From a virus, in IMG/VR virus record IMGVR_UViG_3300018757_000033, positions 1-46,265 of that record: 46,265 nucleotides of DNA; one strand, 5' to 3'. Both the position numbers and the translations under genes were made by a program. Under the pieces are notes generated by a model that worked only from the letters and a program-made list of their open reading frames with translations, had not been told where the DNA came from and did no database searches. This document shows positions 15,414-24,298 of this stretch, piece by piece; position 1 is the first letter of the stretch; each line of letters opens with the position of its first letter.

Positions 15414-16007
15414 TCATGACAGTCGACTAGCACGAAACGCGGCCAACTTCGACTCGATGCGGCGTTTCTGCTCCGCCTGAATCGCTTGGCTTACAAGGGA
15501 TCCGGTGGTGGTCGTTTTCTTCGCTTTCTTGCCGGAAGTGTTGGGGCGTTTTTTTGACATTTGCCCGATGATCTTAGAGACTTCCAGCAGTGTTTTCGAG
15601 TTGGTCCAGGTAATGAACTCCTCTTTGATAAAAAGAGGCAGCTCGATCGTTCCATGAAAATCCACGTTCCGCCCCACGAACCTACCGTCACAAGGGCCAA
15701 CGATGACATTCCACGCGAGGTCAAGCTCGTCGATCGTGAGCAGCACTTCAGAGCCGCTCAGGCGGTCCAGTCCCGCCAACCACGGGCGCGGCCCCTGATA
15801 GCCTTCCACCTCGATGTAGTCAGCTGTCGGATCCCCCGGTAGGACAAAATCAAAGGAGACGACCTTCGGCCGTCTCCCCGTGGGTCTTGTCTTTGAGGTT
15901 AACACGATCGAGGTAGTGGTCTCTGTCTCGTTTCCGAAGCCGCGGAACTGGATCTCTCCGGGAGTGACGGGAAATGTCAGGCGATACTTACCCTGTAGTC
16001 GAATCAC
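15414..16007 (-). CDS. xkdP: XkdP-like tail protein without LysM domain
   Basis: 197 residues, overlapping the tape-measure stop by four bases. N-terminal part (LTFPVTPGEIQFRGFGNET, then VVSFDFVLPGDPT) matches XkdP-type hub proteins, but the LysM wall-binding domain of PBSX XkdP is not seen; a Lys/Thr-rich basic tail replaces it. Probable hub/spike-proximal protein. Confidence 0.7.
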   Translation of the reverse strand: MIRLQGKYRLTFPVTPGEIQFRGFGNETETTTSIVLTSKTRPTGRRPKVVSFDFVLPGDPTADYIEVEGYQGPRPWLAGLDRLSGSEVLLTIDELDLAWNVIVGPCDGRFVGRNVDFHGTIELPLFIKEEFITWTNSKTLLEVSKIIGQMSKKRPNTSGKKAKKTTTTGSLVSQAIQAEQKRRIESKLAAFRASRLS

Positions 16008-18277
16008 TTCGGAACACCCCCCATACGAGTTGGGACGCCGCCGCTGGTATCAATCGCTCTGATGAACGCTTTCTGAACATCGTTGGTGATCTTGTTTTGA
16101 ACGAGTGGCGAATCAAGCATCTTCAGCATGCTGGGCACGTCCTGGAGAATACCGTCAGCATGCAGCTCGATCTTGATTTCGGGGTTCATGGTGACGGTCG
16201 TCGGCTTGTTTGCTACGGCAGGAGTGGCTGCTTTCGGCACCGGTGGTTTCTCCGCAGGTTGACGTCCCCACCAGTCCTTCGCCTTATCGAATATGGCACC
16301 CCCGCCCCAGGCACCGAGGACGCCGCCCACGGCAGCTCCGACGGCAGTACCGATACCGGGGATGATCGAGCCAATAGCAGCGCCGGTCGCCGCTCCACCC
16401 CATCCACCGAGCGCCTCTGATCCTACTTTTCCGGCCGCGGCCGCCTTATCCTCTGCCGTCAGGATCTGACCGGCGCCAATCAGGGCGCCGAGGTACGGCA
16501 GTTTTTTCAGGGCCGATCCCCCAAAAGTTTTCAGCGATTCTCGCGTAGGCAACATGCTGGAGAGTCGGTCTTTCATGCCGCCAAGAAGCCCTTTTTTGAC
16601 GGTCTCCTCTACCGGAGCCAGACCGTCAAGCGCGCGCTTTGCGTCTGCTGATGACATCCATTTTCGGACCGGCGGTTCTGGTGCCTGCTTTCTCCACGAC
16701 TTCGGGTTCCACCATTTCTTCTTACCGCCGATGTCGGGCCCGCTGTCACCGCCGATAGACTTAGCGGCTGCTTCCAATGCCCGGGCTGCGCGTAGATGGG
16801 CAGTTGCGGATTTGATCAGCATAAACCCTCCGATCCCAATGGCCACCGTAACAGCAGATATTTCGAGCCCGTAACGAGCAACGTCAGGTATAACGTTAAA
16901 TTTATCCGCTACAATCTGAGCACCATTTGCCAGAGAAGTCAGTGCCGGTGTTACATCCTGGGTTAATTTCGTCCCCAAATCCATGATCGCCTGCGTTGCT
17001 TGAATTTGCTGCTTTTGATATTCAAAGAGCGGGTTGTTCTCGGTGGCGAGTTTGTACGCGCGGTTTAACTCGTCTCCTATTTGTGGACTGATCTGACCCG
17101 TCGCCAACTTTCCAGAGTACTCCAGCAGGGGGGCGAAGTGTTTTCCAAGATCCTCTCCGGGACCGGCGCCGAGTTCATTAAGAATCTGCTGTCTTACGTT
17201 CTTGTCCTGAATTGTAGCAAGCGTGAGCATCATGCGCCCCATAGCTGCCTGATTGTCAGCCCGATTTTCAGAGTGTATCAACTTGTTGATCTCTGCAGCC
17301 TCTTTGGTGGCTAATTCTAGGGCTTTTTCCGTTTTCATACCCTGCGTCTCGTACCCCGTTTTTAGGACGTTTGTCAGGTCGCCTTGGTTCGTTAGCTTGA
17401 TAGTGGTTTCTTTCAGAGTGTCAAACGCTTTGTCGACTGACCAGATCTCCATTTTTCCGATCTCACCGACTAGGGCTGCCATTTTTTCCGGGGTATCCAG
17501 AAACTTACTTGTCTGAACACTGTACTCGATGATGGAATCAACAAACTCCTCTTTGAAGTCTTTCAGGTTATTGCTCATGTATTGCAAAGAGTTGCCGAGT
17601 CGGTTAGCGTCATCAACCCCGGTATTCTCCCGAAGAACGGCCATCATTTTCAGGTGTTCTTCCGGAGTGTATCGGGTGGTCACTCCCAGCTTTGTAGCTG
17701 TGTTTGCATACGCGCCCGCATTCTTCCCGTTGTACTGTTCGCTTTTTGCAAGAGTCGCCATCGCTTCTGCCCGGTTCATGTACGGATTATTCAACAATAG
17801 TTCTTTTGCTTTCCGATCGAAAAGCTCCATCTCTTGTTGCGTCTTGCCTTTGACAGCGTAGAGAGCACGCTCTCGGAATGCCGCCTCTGCTTCGGACATC
17901 ATGTTTCCTACATTCGATCCGATCGTCACAGCCGCTGTGATCCCGCCTAGACCGAGAAGTTGTTGACGAATATCTGATATTTCCTGAGTGGCTTGGTTAT
18001 CAACTTCGACCCGTGGCTTCTCGTTCATGCTGCCTAACCGATTCAATTCCGATCTTAAATCATGCACCTCTCGTTGGGCACGTTCGAGTTCACGCACCAT
18101 GTTTCTTGCACTTTTTTCTGATGCATCCGCCATTCGTCCGATACTTTGAAGGGCTTTTTTCGTTTCGTCATCGAGACCGCCTATAGCCTGACGTGAACGC
18201 TGAACTTCGCGCTGGACTTTTATCAGTTCCGGAGATATTTGGTTTCTCGCTTCAAACAAAGCTGTTATTTTTGACAT
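16004..18277 (-). CDS. xkdO: Tail tape-measure protein (XkdO-like)
   Basis: 757 residues, ATG after GGAAGGGTG. Long coiled coil at the N-terminus (residues about 10-90), helical repeats, and a hydrophobic glycine-zipper region near 630-680 (GGWGGAATGAAIGSIIPGIG) expected to insert in the host membrane. Sets tail length and guides DNA entry. Short for the family (PBSX XkdO is about 1,300), implying a shorter tail. It is separated from its chaperone genes by an AT-rich lipoprotein gene, which is unusual. Confidence 0.85.
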   Translation of the reverse strand: MSKITALFEARNQISPELIKVQREVQRSRQAIGGLDDETKKALQSIGRMADASEKSARNMVRELERAQREVHDLRSELNRLGSMNEKPRVEVDNQATQEISDIRQQLLGLGGITAAVTIGSNVGNMMSEAEAAFRERALYAVKGKTQQEMELFDRKAKELLLNNPYMNRAEAMATLAKSEQYNGKNAGAYANTATKLGVTTRYTPEEHLKMMAVLRENTGVDDANRLGNSLQYMSNNLKDFKEEFVDSIIEYSVQTSKFLDTPEKMAALVGEIGKMEIWSVDKAFDTLKETTIKLTNQGDLTNVLKTGYETQGMKTEKALELATKEAAEINKLIHSENRADNQAAMGRMMLTLATIQDKNVRQQILNELGAGPGEDLGKHFAPLLEYSGKLATGQISPQIGDELNRAYKLATENNPLFEYQKQQIQATQAIMDLGTKLTQDVTPALTSLANGAQIVADKFNVIPDVARYGLEISAVTVAIGIGGFMLIKSATAHLRAARALEAAAKSIGGDSGPDIGGKKKWWNPKSWRKQAPEPPVRKWMSSADAKRALDGLAPVEETVKKGLLGGMKDRLSSMLPTRESLKTFGGSALKKLPYLGALIGAGQILTAEDKAAAAGKVGSEALGGWGGAATGAAIGSIIPGIGTAVGAAVGGVLGAWGGGAIFDKAKDWWGRQPAEKPPVPKAATPAVANKPTTVTMNPEIKIELHADGILQDVPSMLKMLDSPLVQNKITNDVQKAFIRAIDTSGGVPTRMGGVPK

Positions 18278-18290
18278 TTTTTCACCCTTC

Positions 18291-18320
18291 CAAAATAAAA
18301 AGCACCCAAGTCTGGATGCT
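18291..18320 (-). terminator. Terminator of the lipoprotein gene
   Basis: On the - strand AGCATCC-AGACTT-GGGTGCT followed by TTTTATTTTGG, beginning at the lipoprotein stop codon. It lies inside the late operon, just before the tape-measure gene. Confidence 0.7.
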
Positions 18321-18865
18321 TATTTTGGTGCATATTTACCTAGTGTTTCTGCATGTTTATTTATTTCTTGCCCAAAACCGTTTAGCTTTTCCATATTCTC
18401 TCTCAGTTTCTCAACGTCATTTTTTTCGAACGAATCTAAAATACCCCAAATCGAATCCGACATCCCCCCAACTATTCTAATCATACTCTGATGTGATGCT
18501 TTCAAGTCATCAGGCAAATCATCAGAGACTTCGATTAACTCTAATTCTCGCTTGGATTTGTCTAATCGACTACCAATCTCCCTGGTCGATGCTAGAAACA
18601 CATCCGTTCCAATTATCTGCGAAGACACGTTTTTTCTAAGTTGATCGAATTCACTTAATGCTAAAGCCGCAGATTGAATGGGACCTGAAATATCAGTGGC
18701 ATACTTTTTAATTACAAGCTTTTGTGTTTCGTTTGAATTCTTTTGTTCCACTGCTTTTTGTTGATCTGTTGGTTCAACTACAGTAGATGTTGAACTTTTA
18801 CTTGAGCAAGCCGAAATCACAAATGTGAAAATGAGTAAAACCACAATAGTGTATAATTTTTTCAT
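18320..18865 (-). CDS. Lipoprotein cargo gene (possible superinfection exclusion)
   Basis: 181 residues. Classic signal peptide and lipobox: MKKLYTIVVLLIFTFVISAC-SSK, with Cys 20 as the lipid-modified residue. The mature part is a Ser/Thr/Gln-rich linker followed by a four-helix-like domain. AT-rich, with its own promoter and terminator inside the tail operon: a moron. By analogy with lipoproteins such as Ltp of phage TP-J34, which target the tape-measure protein of incoming phage, exclusion is a reasonable guess; its place beside the tape-measure gene fits but does not prove it. Confidence 0.75.
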   Translation of the reverse strand: MKKLYTIVVLLIFTFVISACSSKSSTSTVVEPTDQQKAVEQKNSNETQKLVIKKYATDISGPIQSAALALSEFDQLRKNVSSQIIGTDVFLASTREIGSRLDKSKRELELIEVSDDLPDDLKASHQSMIRIVGGMSDSIWGILDSFEKNDVEKLRENMEKLNGFGQEINKHAETLGKYAPK

Positions 18866-18883
18866 AAGTTCCCCCTCGTCCCC

Positions 18884-18912
18884 ATTCTACCTCAGCACAT
18901 TTTTCAAGTCAT
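18884..18912 (-). promoter_or_regulatory. Promoter of the lipoprotein gene
   Basis: -35 ATGACT (18907-18912), 17-base spacer, -10 TAGAAT (18884-18889), then GAGGGGGAAC before the ATG. A sigma-A-type promoter that would let the gene be expressed in the lysogen independent of late transcription. Confidence 0.6.
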
Positions 18913-18985
18913 TGCAAACAATTCGGGAACAAACGACATTGTTCGACCACTCCCCAGCCGTCACCCGCTCGGGAGAAGGGAGAAG

Positions 18986-19533
18986 CTAATCATTTCGATG
19001 CTTCTCCATTTCTTCGATCTCGTAGACCTGGCACGCCATGATAAACAGCTTTTGCTTGTACGAATCCACGTCGATGTCGAGAAGGTCCGACGGCAGTCCC
19101 CTGCCTTTCAAGTAGGCGTAACACATGTGCCAGGCTTCACCGTCGGTCCTTATCAGTTTTTTGCTTCTTCCACCGCATCCGCCTCAGTCTGCCCCGCGTT
19201 CATTCGGCGGACAGCATCCAGCAGCTTCGTGTACCCGTCTGGGGTGTGTTCAAACAGTTTGGCTGGAAGTTCGAACTTGTCCGCCGCACCGTAGGCCTTC
19301 AGCAGTGCCATGTCACTCCACGGGAAGTCGTGCTCGGTGGCTTTCACAATTCGGGCGTCGTTATAGCGATACCAGTCGATCTTGTCGCCTCGGTCGGCCA
19401 TTCGCTCACACTGACGGAGTTCTACCAGCGTCAGTTGGCGAACCTTCCACTCGTCACCGTCAATATCGACGGTGATTTCTTTGCGTTGTACCGGTTCAGA
19501 GGCTTTCGCCAGAAACTTTTCCAACTTGCTCAT
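18986..19533 (-). CDS. Frameshifted long tail assembly chaperone (gpGT type)
   Basis: 182-residue -1 frameshift product of the XkdN-like gene. The slippery heptamer A-AAA-AAC (19162 to 19156) is followed at once by TGA in frame 0. In the -1 frame 56 codons follow (LIRTDGEAWHMCYAYLKGRG onwards to EKHRND) and stop at 18986. The extension has no start codon of its own and is protein-like. Long and short chaperones together coat the tape-measure protein during tail assembly, as with lambda gpG/gpGT and many Firmicute phages. Confidence 0.85.
19153..19533 (-). CDS. xkdN: Tail assembly chaperone, short form (XkdN-like)
   Basis: 126 residues; begins MSKLEKFLAKASEPVQRKE and contains VDIDGDEWKVRQLTLVELRQ, typical of XkdN/YqbN. 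Ends EEAKN at the slippery site. It recruits and folds the tape-measure protein; the minority of ribosomes that slip make the long form. Confidence 0.85.
   Translation of the reverse strand: MSKLEKFLAKASEPVQRKEITVDIDGDEWKVRQLTLVELRQCERMADRGDKIDWYRYNDARIVKATEHDFPWSDMALLKAYGAADKFELPAKLFEHTPDGYTKLLDAVRRMNAGQTEADAVEEAKN
19156..19162 (-). promoter_or_regulatory. -1 frameshift slippery heptamer A AAA AAC
   Basis: Read on the - strand as GCA AAA AAC TGA in the frame of the short chaperone. Fits X-XXY-YYZ exactly and is directly followed by the zero-frame stop. Confidence 0.85.
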
Positions 19534-19544
19534 ATGCTCATCCC

Positions 19545-19991
19545 CTATTCTTCGTAATCAGGCAGTTTGTCGATGAAGTCAGCTGGCTTGTTGCTGCGAC
19601 CCTTGATCTCGTACGTGGCGTTATCGTTGCCTTCCGCCTTTGCTTCCCAGAGCGTGATTTCTTCAGGGTTGAGGTAGATGTCGGAGATCCGCACGCGCTC
19701 CGCGTTGCCTGTTTCTTTGTCGAGCGTTTCACCGATGATGAACGGAAGGACCGGCGTTTTGCCTTTCGTCAGCTGGTCCACGCAGTAGTATTTCAGCGCG
19801 GCATTGACCGAGGAGATCCGGAGCGTAACCTCGTTGTACCAGCTGTCAACGGTCTGGACAGGCCCTTTCTGCAACCGGTTCACGTCGCCGTACTGTACTT
19901 TCAAAACGACGCGGCCTTCCAGCGTTCCTTCGATGGGATCACCGTTGTCGTCGTACACTTGGCAGTTTTTCAGCTTAATGTCGCGTTGCAT
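19545..19991 (-). CDS. xkdM: Tail tube protein (XkdM-like)
   Basis: 148 residues, begins MQRDIKLKNCQVYDDNGDP; a beta-rich tube fold with VVLKVQYGDVNRLQKGPVQ. Follows the sheath gene by three bases. Hexamers stack to form the inner tail tube. Confidence 0.85.
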   Translation of the reverse strand: MQRDIKLKNCQVYDDNGDPIEGTLEGRVVLKVQYGDVNRLQKGPVQTVDSWYNEVTLRISSVNAALKYYCVDQLTKGKTPVLPFIIGETLDKETGNAERVRISDIYLNPEEITLWEAKAEGNDNATYEIKGRSNKPADFIDKLPDYEE

Positions 19992-19994
19992 CTA

Positions 19995-21335
19995 TTACAG
20001 CACCTCCCACTCGACGTCAAAGTTTTCGATGGCATCCAGAGGTCTCGCCGACAGTTTGAAGCCGCGGCGGTCGCCGGTTCCGTTTTTCTTGTCCGTGAAG
20101 GACCATCCGGCGTCAATGGCCCCCTGCTGCTCGCGTACCTCCATATAGGCCTTTACCGCACCGACGAAGGTGGCGCCGCCCAGGTCGTTGTTGTCCAGCT
20201 TCCCTTTGTACTTCTTGCCTACAGCGGTGATGTCGTTCACGATCTGGTCGAGCGTCATGGAAACACGGATCTTCCCGTAGTCCTCCCGGTCATTCGGACC
20301 CAGTGTAGAAAGAGTGTTGACGGCGCTCTCGATGATGTACACGTCCCCGTCGCGTGTAGCGATCAACGTGCCGGTACTGAGCGCGTTCAGGATCTCGTTG
20401 TGTCCCCAATCCTTTTTGGCTTTTTTCAGGGGGACAATGACAGCTGTCAGGGACTGATCTGCAGGTGTGGCAGCGAGCATGCCCGCCACCCAGGCGGCCC
20501 ACTGCGAGCTGTTGTAGTCCTTTCCGTTGTTGTGGGTGCCCGCGATTGCGCAGTTGACCACGTACCGCGCATTCATGGAGACGGAGCGTTCCGTGTGCTT
20601 TGTCATGTCAGCGTCATCGGCCTCTTTGCCGCCGATGACCAGCGTGCTCAACTTTTTCGAGAGAGCGCGACGGTCCGCGATGAACTGTTTCGCCGCTGCT
20701 TGAACCGCCGCGTCGTCAGACGGGAGATACATCGCATCAAAGTCCGATCCGGAAACCGCGTTGAAGATTTTCGTAAAGTCCGCAGCTGTCAGTGGTGCGT
20801 TACCGGAGGCGCCGTTCGTAAACTGCGCGTCCGCTACGTCGCTGACCGCCGTGTCCCCCAGCTTCTTTACACGCACAAAGTCAGAAGAAGCTGTTTTCGT
20901 CACCAGCTCTGTAGCATCGGCAAACGAAAACTTTTCCAGGATGCCTGTCGCGTCCTTTACTTGCAGCTCCTTTTTCCCGGGCTCTGCGGAGGAAGCTAGA
21001 ATGGTCACGCGCAGGTTGTTTCCGTAGGTTCCGGGGTAACGAGCCGCGATTTCGATTGCGCCGTCCTGCACGTACTTTGCAGCAGTCTCGTTCCCGTTTG
21101 TTACACGGTATCCGAGGACGGTAGCACCGCCCTCTGCAGCCAGCTCGATTGTGTCGACCAGACCGAGCGTTTCTTTATAGCGCTCTTCGTATCCCGTCAT
21201 CCGTACGATGGTGTTGGGGGCTCCCCACTCAGCCTGATACGGGACCAGCACGACGCCGCTTGTTGGGAGCACGCGCTCTTGTGCCTTTGCAATGAGTTCG
21301 ACCGTGACCCCGGGTCTTTGTCGTTGAATCGTCAT
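19995..21335 (-). CDS. xkdK: Contractile tail sheath protein (XkdK-like)
   Basis: 446 residues, begins MTIQRQRPGVTVELIAKAQE; PGTYGNNLRVTI and the C-terminal VEWEVL block match the XkdK/phage sheath family at normal length. It defines the phage as a myovirus. Confidence 0.9.
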   Translation of the reverse strand: MTIQRQRPGVTVELIAKAQERVLPTSGVVLVPYQAEWGAPNTIVRMTGYEERYKETLGLVDTIELAAEGGATVLGYRVTNGNETAAKYVQDGAIEIAARYPGTYGNNLRVTILASSAEPGKKELQVKDATGILEKFSFADATELVTKTASSDFVRVKKLGDTAVSDVADAQFTNGASGNAPLTAADFTKIFNAVSGSDFDAMYLPSDDAAVQAAAKQFIADRRALSKKLSTLVIGGKEADDADMTKHTERSVSMNARYVVNCAIAGTHNNGKDYNSSQWAAWVAGMLAATPADQSLTAVIVPLKKAKKDWGHNEILNALSTGTLIATRDGDVYIIESAVNTLSTLGPNDREDYGKIRVSMTLDQIVNDITAVGKKYKGKLDNNDLGGATFVGAVKAYMEVREQQGAIDAGWSFTDKKNGTGDRRGFKLSARPLDAIENFDVEWEVL

Positions 21336-21529
21336 CGGTTGTCACCGCCTTTGTATTTGCTCAATTTTTGTTTGACCTCATCCTCGGAGATCAGTTGGTC
21401 GTCCTTTACATCAAAGAGAGCGCCGGCCACCTCAAACCTTTCGGCCTTCAGGTGTGCAGCGCTCTCGATCCAGTCCTGTTTGGTGCGCTTGATCTCAGAG
21501 GATTCGACGGCCTTTGGTTTTGGTGCCAT
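21332..21529 (-). CDS. Small protein before the sheath gene
   Basis: 65 residues from the ATG overlapping the upstream TGA (TGATG), with GAGGGGG ten bases ahead. Charged, helical (KPKAVESSEIKRTKQDW), Lys-rich end. The position corresponds to small genes preceding the sheath in skin/PBSX-like elements. Function unknown. Confidence 0.6.
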   Translation of the reverse strand: MAPKPKAVESSEIKRTKQDWIESAAHLKAERFEVAGALFDVKDDQLISEDEVKQKLSKYKGGDNR

Positions 21530-21978
21530 CAGGTCCATTCCCCCTCAATGTCAAATGTGTTGATTTTCTTGGCAGTATCCTTCGGAATCGGCACGGTGTA
21601 CTCGTATCGGAAGGTGATCTCGGTCCTGTCTTTGCGCTCCGAGCGAACACGGAATGACGTGCTGTCAATGTTGACGAAGAGCCCGTCCGTCTTCCCTCGG
21701 TAGCTGTACCGTTCTTTTCGCAGCAATTGCTGGAAAGGTTCTGTGCTGATCGGCTGGTACACTCCGTTCACCTTCGGGTTATGGAGCACGATACCGGCAT
21801 CCGCGATCACTTTGTAGGACGTGAGCGTATTTCCTCTTTCCGTCACCCCTTGCGTCTGGATGAATGCGATTGGCGGGTTAAACTTCGCGACCAGCCACTC
21901 GTCGAGACTGTCCAGGATGGGGAGCTCCGGATACGCCTCGTTTACCAGATCGATCATGCAAGAGAGTTCGCGGTCCAT
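21529..21978 (-). CDS. XkdJ/YqbJ-like tail completion protein
   Basis: 149 residues; ATG 21978 overlaps the preceding TGA. Begins MDRELSCMIDLVNEAYPELP and has beta segments (TLTSYKVIADAGIVLHN, TEITFRYEYTVPIP). Position and fold pattern match the tail terminator/completion proteins of the skin element. Confidence 0.65.
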   Translation of the reverse strand: MDRELSCMIDLVNEAYPELPILDSLDEWLVAKFNPPIAFIQTQGVTERGNTLTSYKVIADAGIVLHNPKVNGVYQPISTEPFQQLLRKERYSYRGKTDGLFVNIDSTSFRVRSERKDRTEITFRYEYTVPIPKDTAKKINTFDIEGEWT

Positions 21979-22460
21979 CACTTCACCAGCCTTTCCAGTT
22001 CTGACTGTAGCAGTTTTTCGATGAGAGCCTGCATGCCGCCCTTGAAGTTCTCCAGAGCGATGTCGAAGTATTTGCGTCCGATGAAGGAACGGGGCCGGGC
22101 CCAGAATCCCGTCTTCGCGTCGGGATCGTAAACGAATCCGCCATTGGCCTGCCAATAACCCGGAACAAAATAGCCTTTCTCGATTGTGTATCCGTCGTTC
22201 ATGTACTCCGCGTATGTCAGGTTTGAACCGACTTCAAGCGTCAGGGCGTTGCGGTCTCCGTCAAACTCCCAAACGTTCCCGTCGCCGCCTTGCGTGAAGG
22301 ATTGCCACATGGCACCGGTGTCAATCAAGTCCTGACGGCTGATCTCATCGATTACGTGGTTGAGAAGTTCCTCGGCAAGTCTGTAAACGATGCCTTGGAT
22401 GATCTTCGGAACGTCCTGGTTCAACTTCCTCAACCGCTCTTCAAATTGACGAAAGTTCAA
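21978..22460 (-). CDS. xkdI: HK97 gp10/XkdI-like head-tail joining protein
   Basis: 160 residues, helical N-terminus (FEERLRKLNQDVPKIIQGI), then DTGAMWQSF and YAEYMNDGYT, typical of gp10-family neck proteins. Overlaps both neighbours by four bases. Confidence 0.78.
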   Translation of the reverse strand: MNFRQFEERLRKLNQDVPKIIQGIVYRLAEELLNHVIDEISRQDLIDTGAMWQSFTQGGDGNVWEFDGDRNALTLEVGSNLTYAEYMNDGYTIEKGYFVPGYWQANGGFVYDPDAKTGFWARPRSFIGRKYFDIALENFKGGMQALIEKLLQSELERLVK

Positions 22461-22786
22461 TCCTCCGCCCCCCGCTTTTCTTGAATGGCGACCACAGACA
22501 GGAAACGTCGTCCCGGGGTCACGTCCACCACCACAAAGTCACCACGACCGGGGATTTCCAGAACATCATCCTTCCGGACATCCTCTCCCAACCGGAATCC
22601 GATGGACGCCTTGTATTCCCATGTCACCGGGTCGGCATTGGAAGGACGCTGCCAGGACGATTCTACGGCCCGTATGCACCCCGTTACCGTTCGGGAGGGT
22701 AACTCAACCAGACCTATCCTGTTTCGCCCATCCTGAGCCGTTTCCGTTCGTTTCACAATGATCTGATCATTCATTCGATGCCTCAT
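22457..22786 (-). CDS. xkdH: Head-tail stopper/adaptor (XkdH/YqbH-like)
   Basis: 109 residues from the ATG overlapping the upstream stop (CTATGA); a later ATG (22774) is also possible. MNDQIIVKRTETAQDG and KDDVLEIPGRGDFVVVDV suggest the beta-barrel head-tail stopper family. Confidence 0.72.
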   Translation of the reverse strand: MRHRMNDQIIVKRTETAQDGRNRIGLVELPSRTVTGCIRAVESSWQRPSNADPVTWEYKASIGFRLGEDVRKDDVLEIPGRGDFVVVDVTPGRRFLSVVAIQEKRGAED

Positions 22787-23163
22787 AGGATCATCGCCCG
22801 CACGTTCCCCCCGTCGCTTGTCTCCGCTGTAAAGCTCATCCACTGCCGCAGCAGGGAGTCGACCAGCGGGCTCCCCGTCGTCACCGCGGCCCGTTCAACT
22901 GACCATGAGTAGCCCTGGTCGGATTCCGACGTAATCCCGCGTGCCTCTGCACCAAGCACCTCGTCGTTGTCTGTCAGGGCCATGGCCTCAACAAGGCGGA
23001 AATGAGCGACTTCCAGACGACTGTCATCGTCTACGAATGGTCGGGACGTGAACAACTCAATGCGCACCTTGGCCTCGTCAATGAGATAGGAAATCCGCTC
23101 AGGTGTCATTTCCTGAACGGCTCGTGTGCTACTCTGCTGCTTTACCTTCACCGGCGTCAGCAT
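22783..23163 (-). CDS. Head-tail connector (YqbG/DUF3199-like)
   Basis: 126 residues; ATG after GGGGAGGCGGACGCC. Helical gp6-like adaptor pattern: TPERISYLIDEAKVRIELFT, RLVEAMALTDND. It overlaps the end of the preceding small gene by 35 bases. Forms the ring below the portal. Confidence 0.7.
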   Translation of the reverse strand: MLTPVKVKQQSSTRAVQEMTPERISYLIDEAKVRIELFTSRPFVDDDSRLEVAHFRLVEAMALTDNDEVLGAEARGITSESDQGYSWSVERAAVTTGSPLVDSLLRQWMSFTAETSDGGNVRAMIL

Positions 23164-23341
23164 GGCGTCCGCCTCCCCGGCCAGACTTTTTCTCTTCCAC
23201 GATTTCGAGGTCATCGAACGCTTCGGTCAACGCTTTTGCTTCTTCATCAGAAACCTCGTAGGCCTCTCCTGCATAGAAAAAGCGCCCTCCACCGATATGC
23301 AGAGCGCCTTTCTCATGCTTGTATTTAACCTTCGGCATCAT
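23129..23341 (-). CDS. Small YqbF-like protein
   Basis: 70 residues with GAGGGGG ahead of paired ATGs. MPKVKYKHEKGALHIGG and FYAGEAYEVSDEEAKAL, then a flexible Gly/Lys end. YqbF-like genes occupy this place after the capsid gene in the skin element. Confidence 0.6.
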   Translation of the reverse strand: MMPKVKYKHEKGALHIGGGRFFYAGEAYEVSDEEAKALTEAFDDLEIVEEKKSGRGGGRHADAGEGKAAE

Positions 23342-23352
23342 GCATCCCCCTC

Positions 23353-24297
23353 TTACAGTTTGCTACCTGTCATCCAGGCAACGGCTTCTGTTTCCAGAAC
23401 AGCAGCATCTGCGTACCCAAATAGGATGTGGTAGGTTGCATCCTTGATCGCAGCCGTCGCGCCGTCTGCAGTCCGCTTGTATCGCAGGTCACGAGTGAAT
23501 ACCGGCACCAGGTTGCTCAATGGCGTCAGGGCCACGAAACCGGTTTGCAGGGACTGCACTACCTCGATCGGGTATCCAGCGATCTCCGTCAGCTTACCGT
23601 TGACCAGCGTGACGTCACCCAATGCGGTAGACCGCTTTTGAATGAGTGCGACCAGCTTCTGATAGGTCCGGCGAGGCATAATCCACGTCAAGTCGGTCAT
23701 GTTCAAGTATTTTTCGTCAAGCAGCAGGACGTGGTTGACGAAATCGTCGATGGTTGGCTCGTTCGTGCCCAAGTCTGTTTTCAACGTGGACACTTTCATT
23801 TTCTTCACAAATCCATCCAGAATGGACAGGAACGGATCCGGAGTAACACCATCGGCCAGCTTAGCGGTTGTATCGCCATTGAACAGCAAATCTTGCATGT
23901 CTACCCCGAACTGTCCCTGAACCAAATCGATGGTTTTGGTTTCAACATCGTCCCCGCGGGCCGTGTTGTTATACCATACGTCATCGTCTTTCAGCCATTC
24001 ATCCCAGAAAACCTTTTTCACTGCATACGGCACTTCTGGAGTCTCGATACCGCCTGTTCCGTTCGGGGTTTCCGTTCCGGTATGCTCCCGAATCTGTCGG
24101 GACTTCACTTTCAATCTTGGCAGTTTACCCGCAGGAACGTCCGTGTATTTCGTATTCAGTTTCGGCAGCGTGGTCGCCTTCTTCAGCGTGTCGACGATGA
24201 ACGCTTCCGCCTCTTTTTTCGGCATCGTCAGATCGATCGACTTGCGGATGGTTGCAAGCTGCTGTTCTTTCGAAATCAATTGGTTGTTTGCTGTCAT
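23353..24297 (-). CDS. xkdG: Major capsid protein (XkdG-like)
   Basis: 314 residues from the ATG following GGAGGTCAATAAG. Sequence elements TEIAGYPIEVVQSLQTG, FGYADAAVLETEAVAWM and the E-loop region GTETPNGTGGIETPEVPY match HK97-fold capsid proteins of the PBSX type. Confidence 0.85.
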   Translation of the reverse strand: MTANNQLISKEQQLATIRKSIDLTMPKKEAEAFIVDTLKKATTLPKLNTKYTDVPAGKLPRLKVKSRQIREHTGTETPNGTGGIETPEVPYAVKKVFWDEWLKDDDVWYNNTARGDDVETKTIDLVQGQFGVDMQDLLFNGDTTAKLADGVTPDPFLSILDGFVKKMKVSTLKTDLGTNEPTIDDFVNHVLLLDEKYLNMTDLTWIMPRRTYQKLVALIQKRSTALGDVTLVNGKLTEIAGYPIEVVQSLQTGFVALTPLSNLVPVFTRDLRYKRTADGATAAIKDATYHILFGYADAAVLETEAVAWMTGSKL

Positions 24298-24298
24298 C

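Noticed and set aside
18901-18945. LexA-like GAAC...GTTC pair upstream of the lipoprotein gene
   Set aside because: The half-sites are ten bases apart rather than four, so it does not fit the LexA box.
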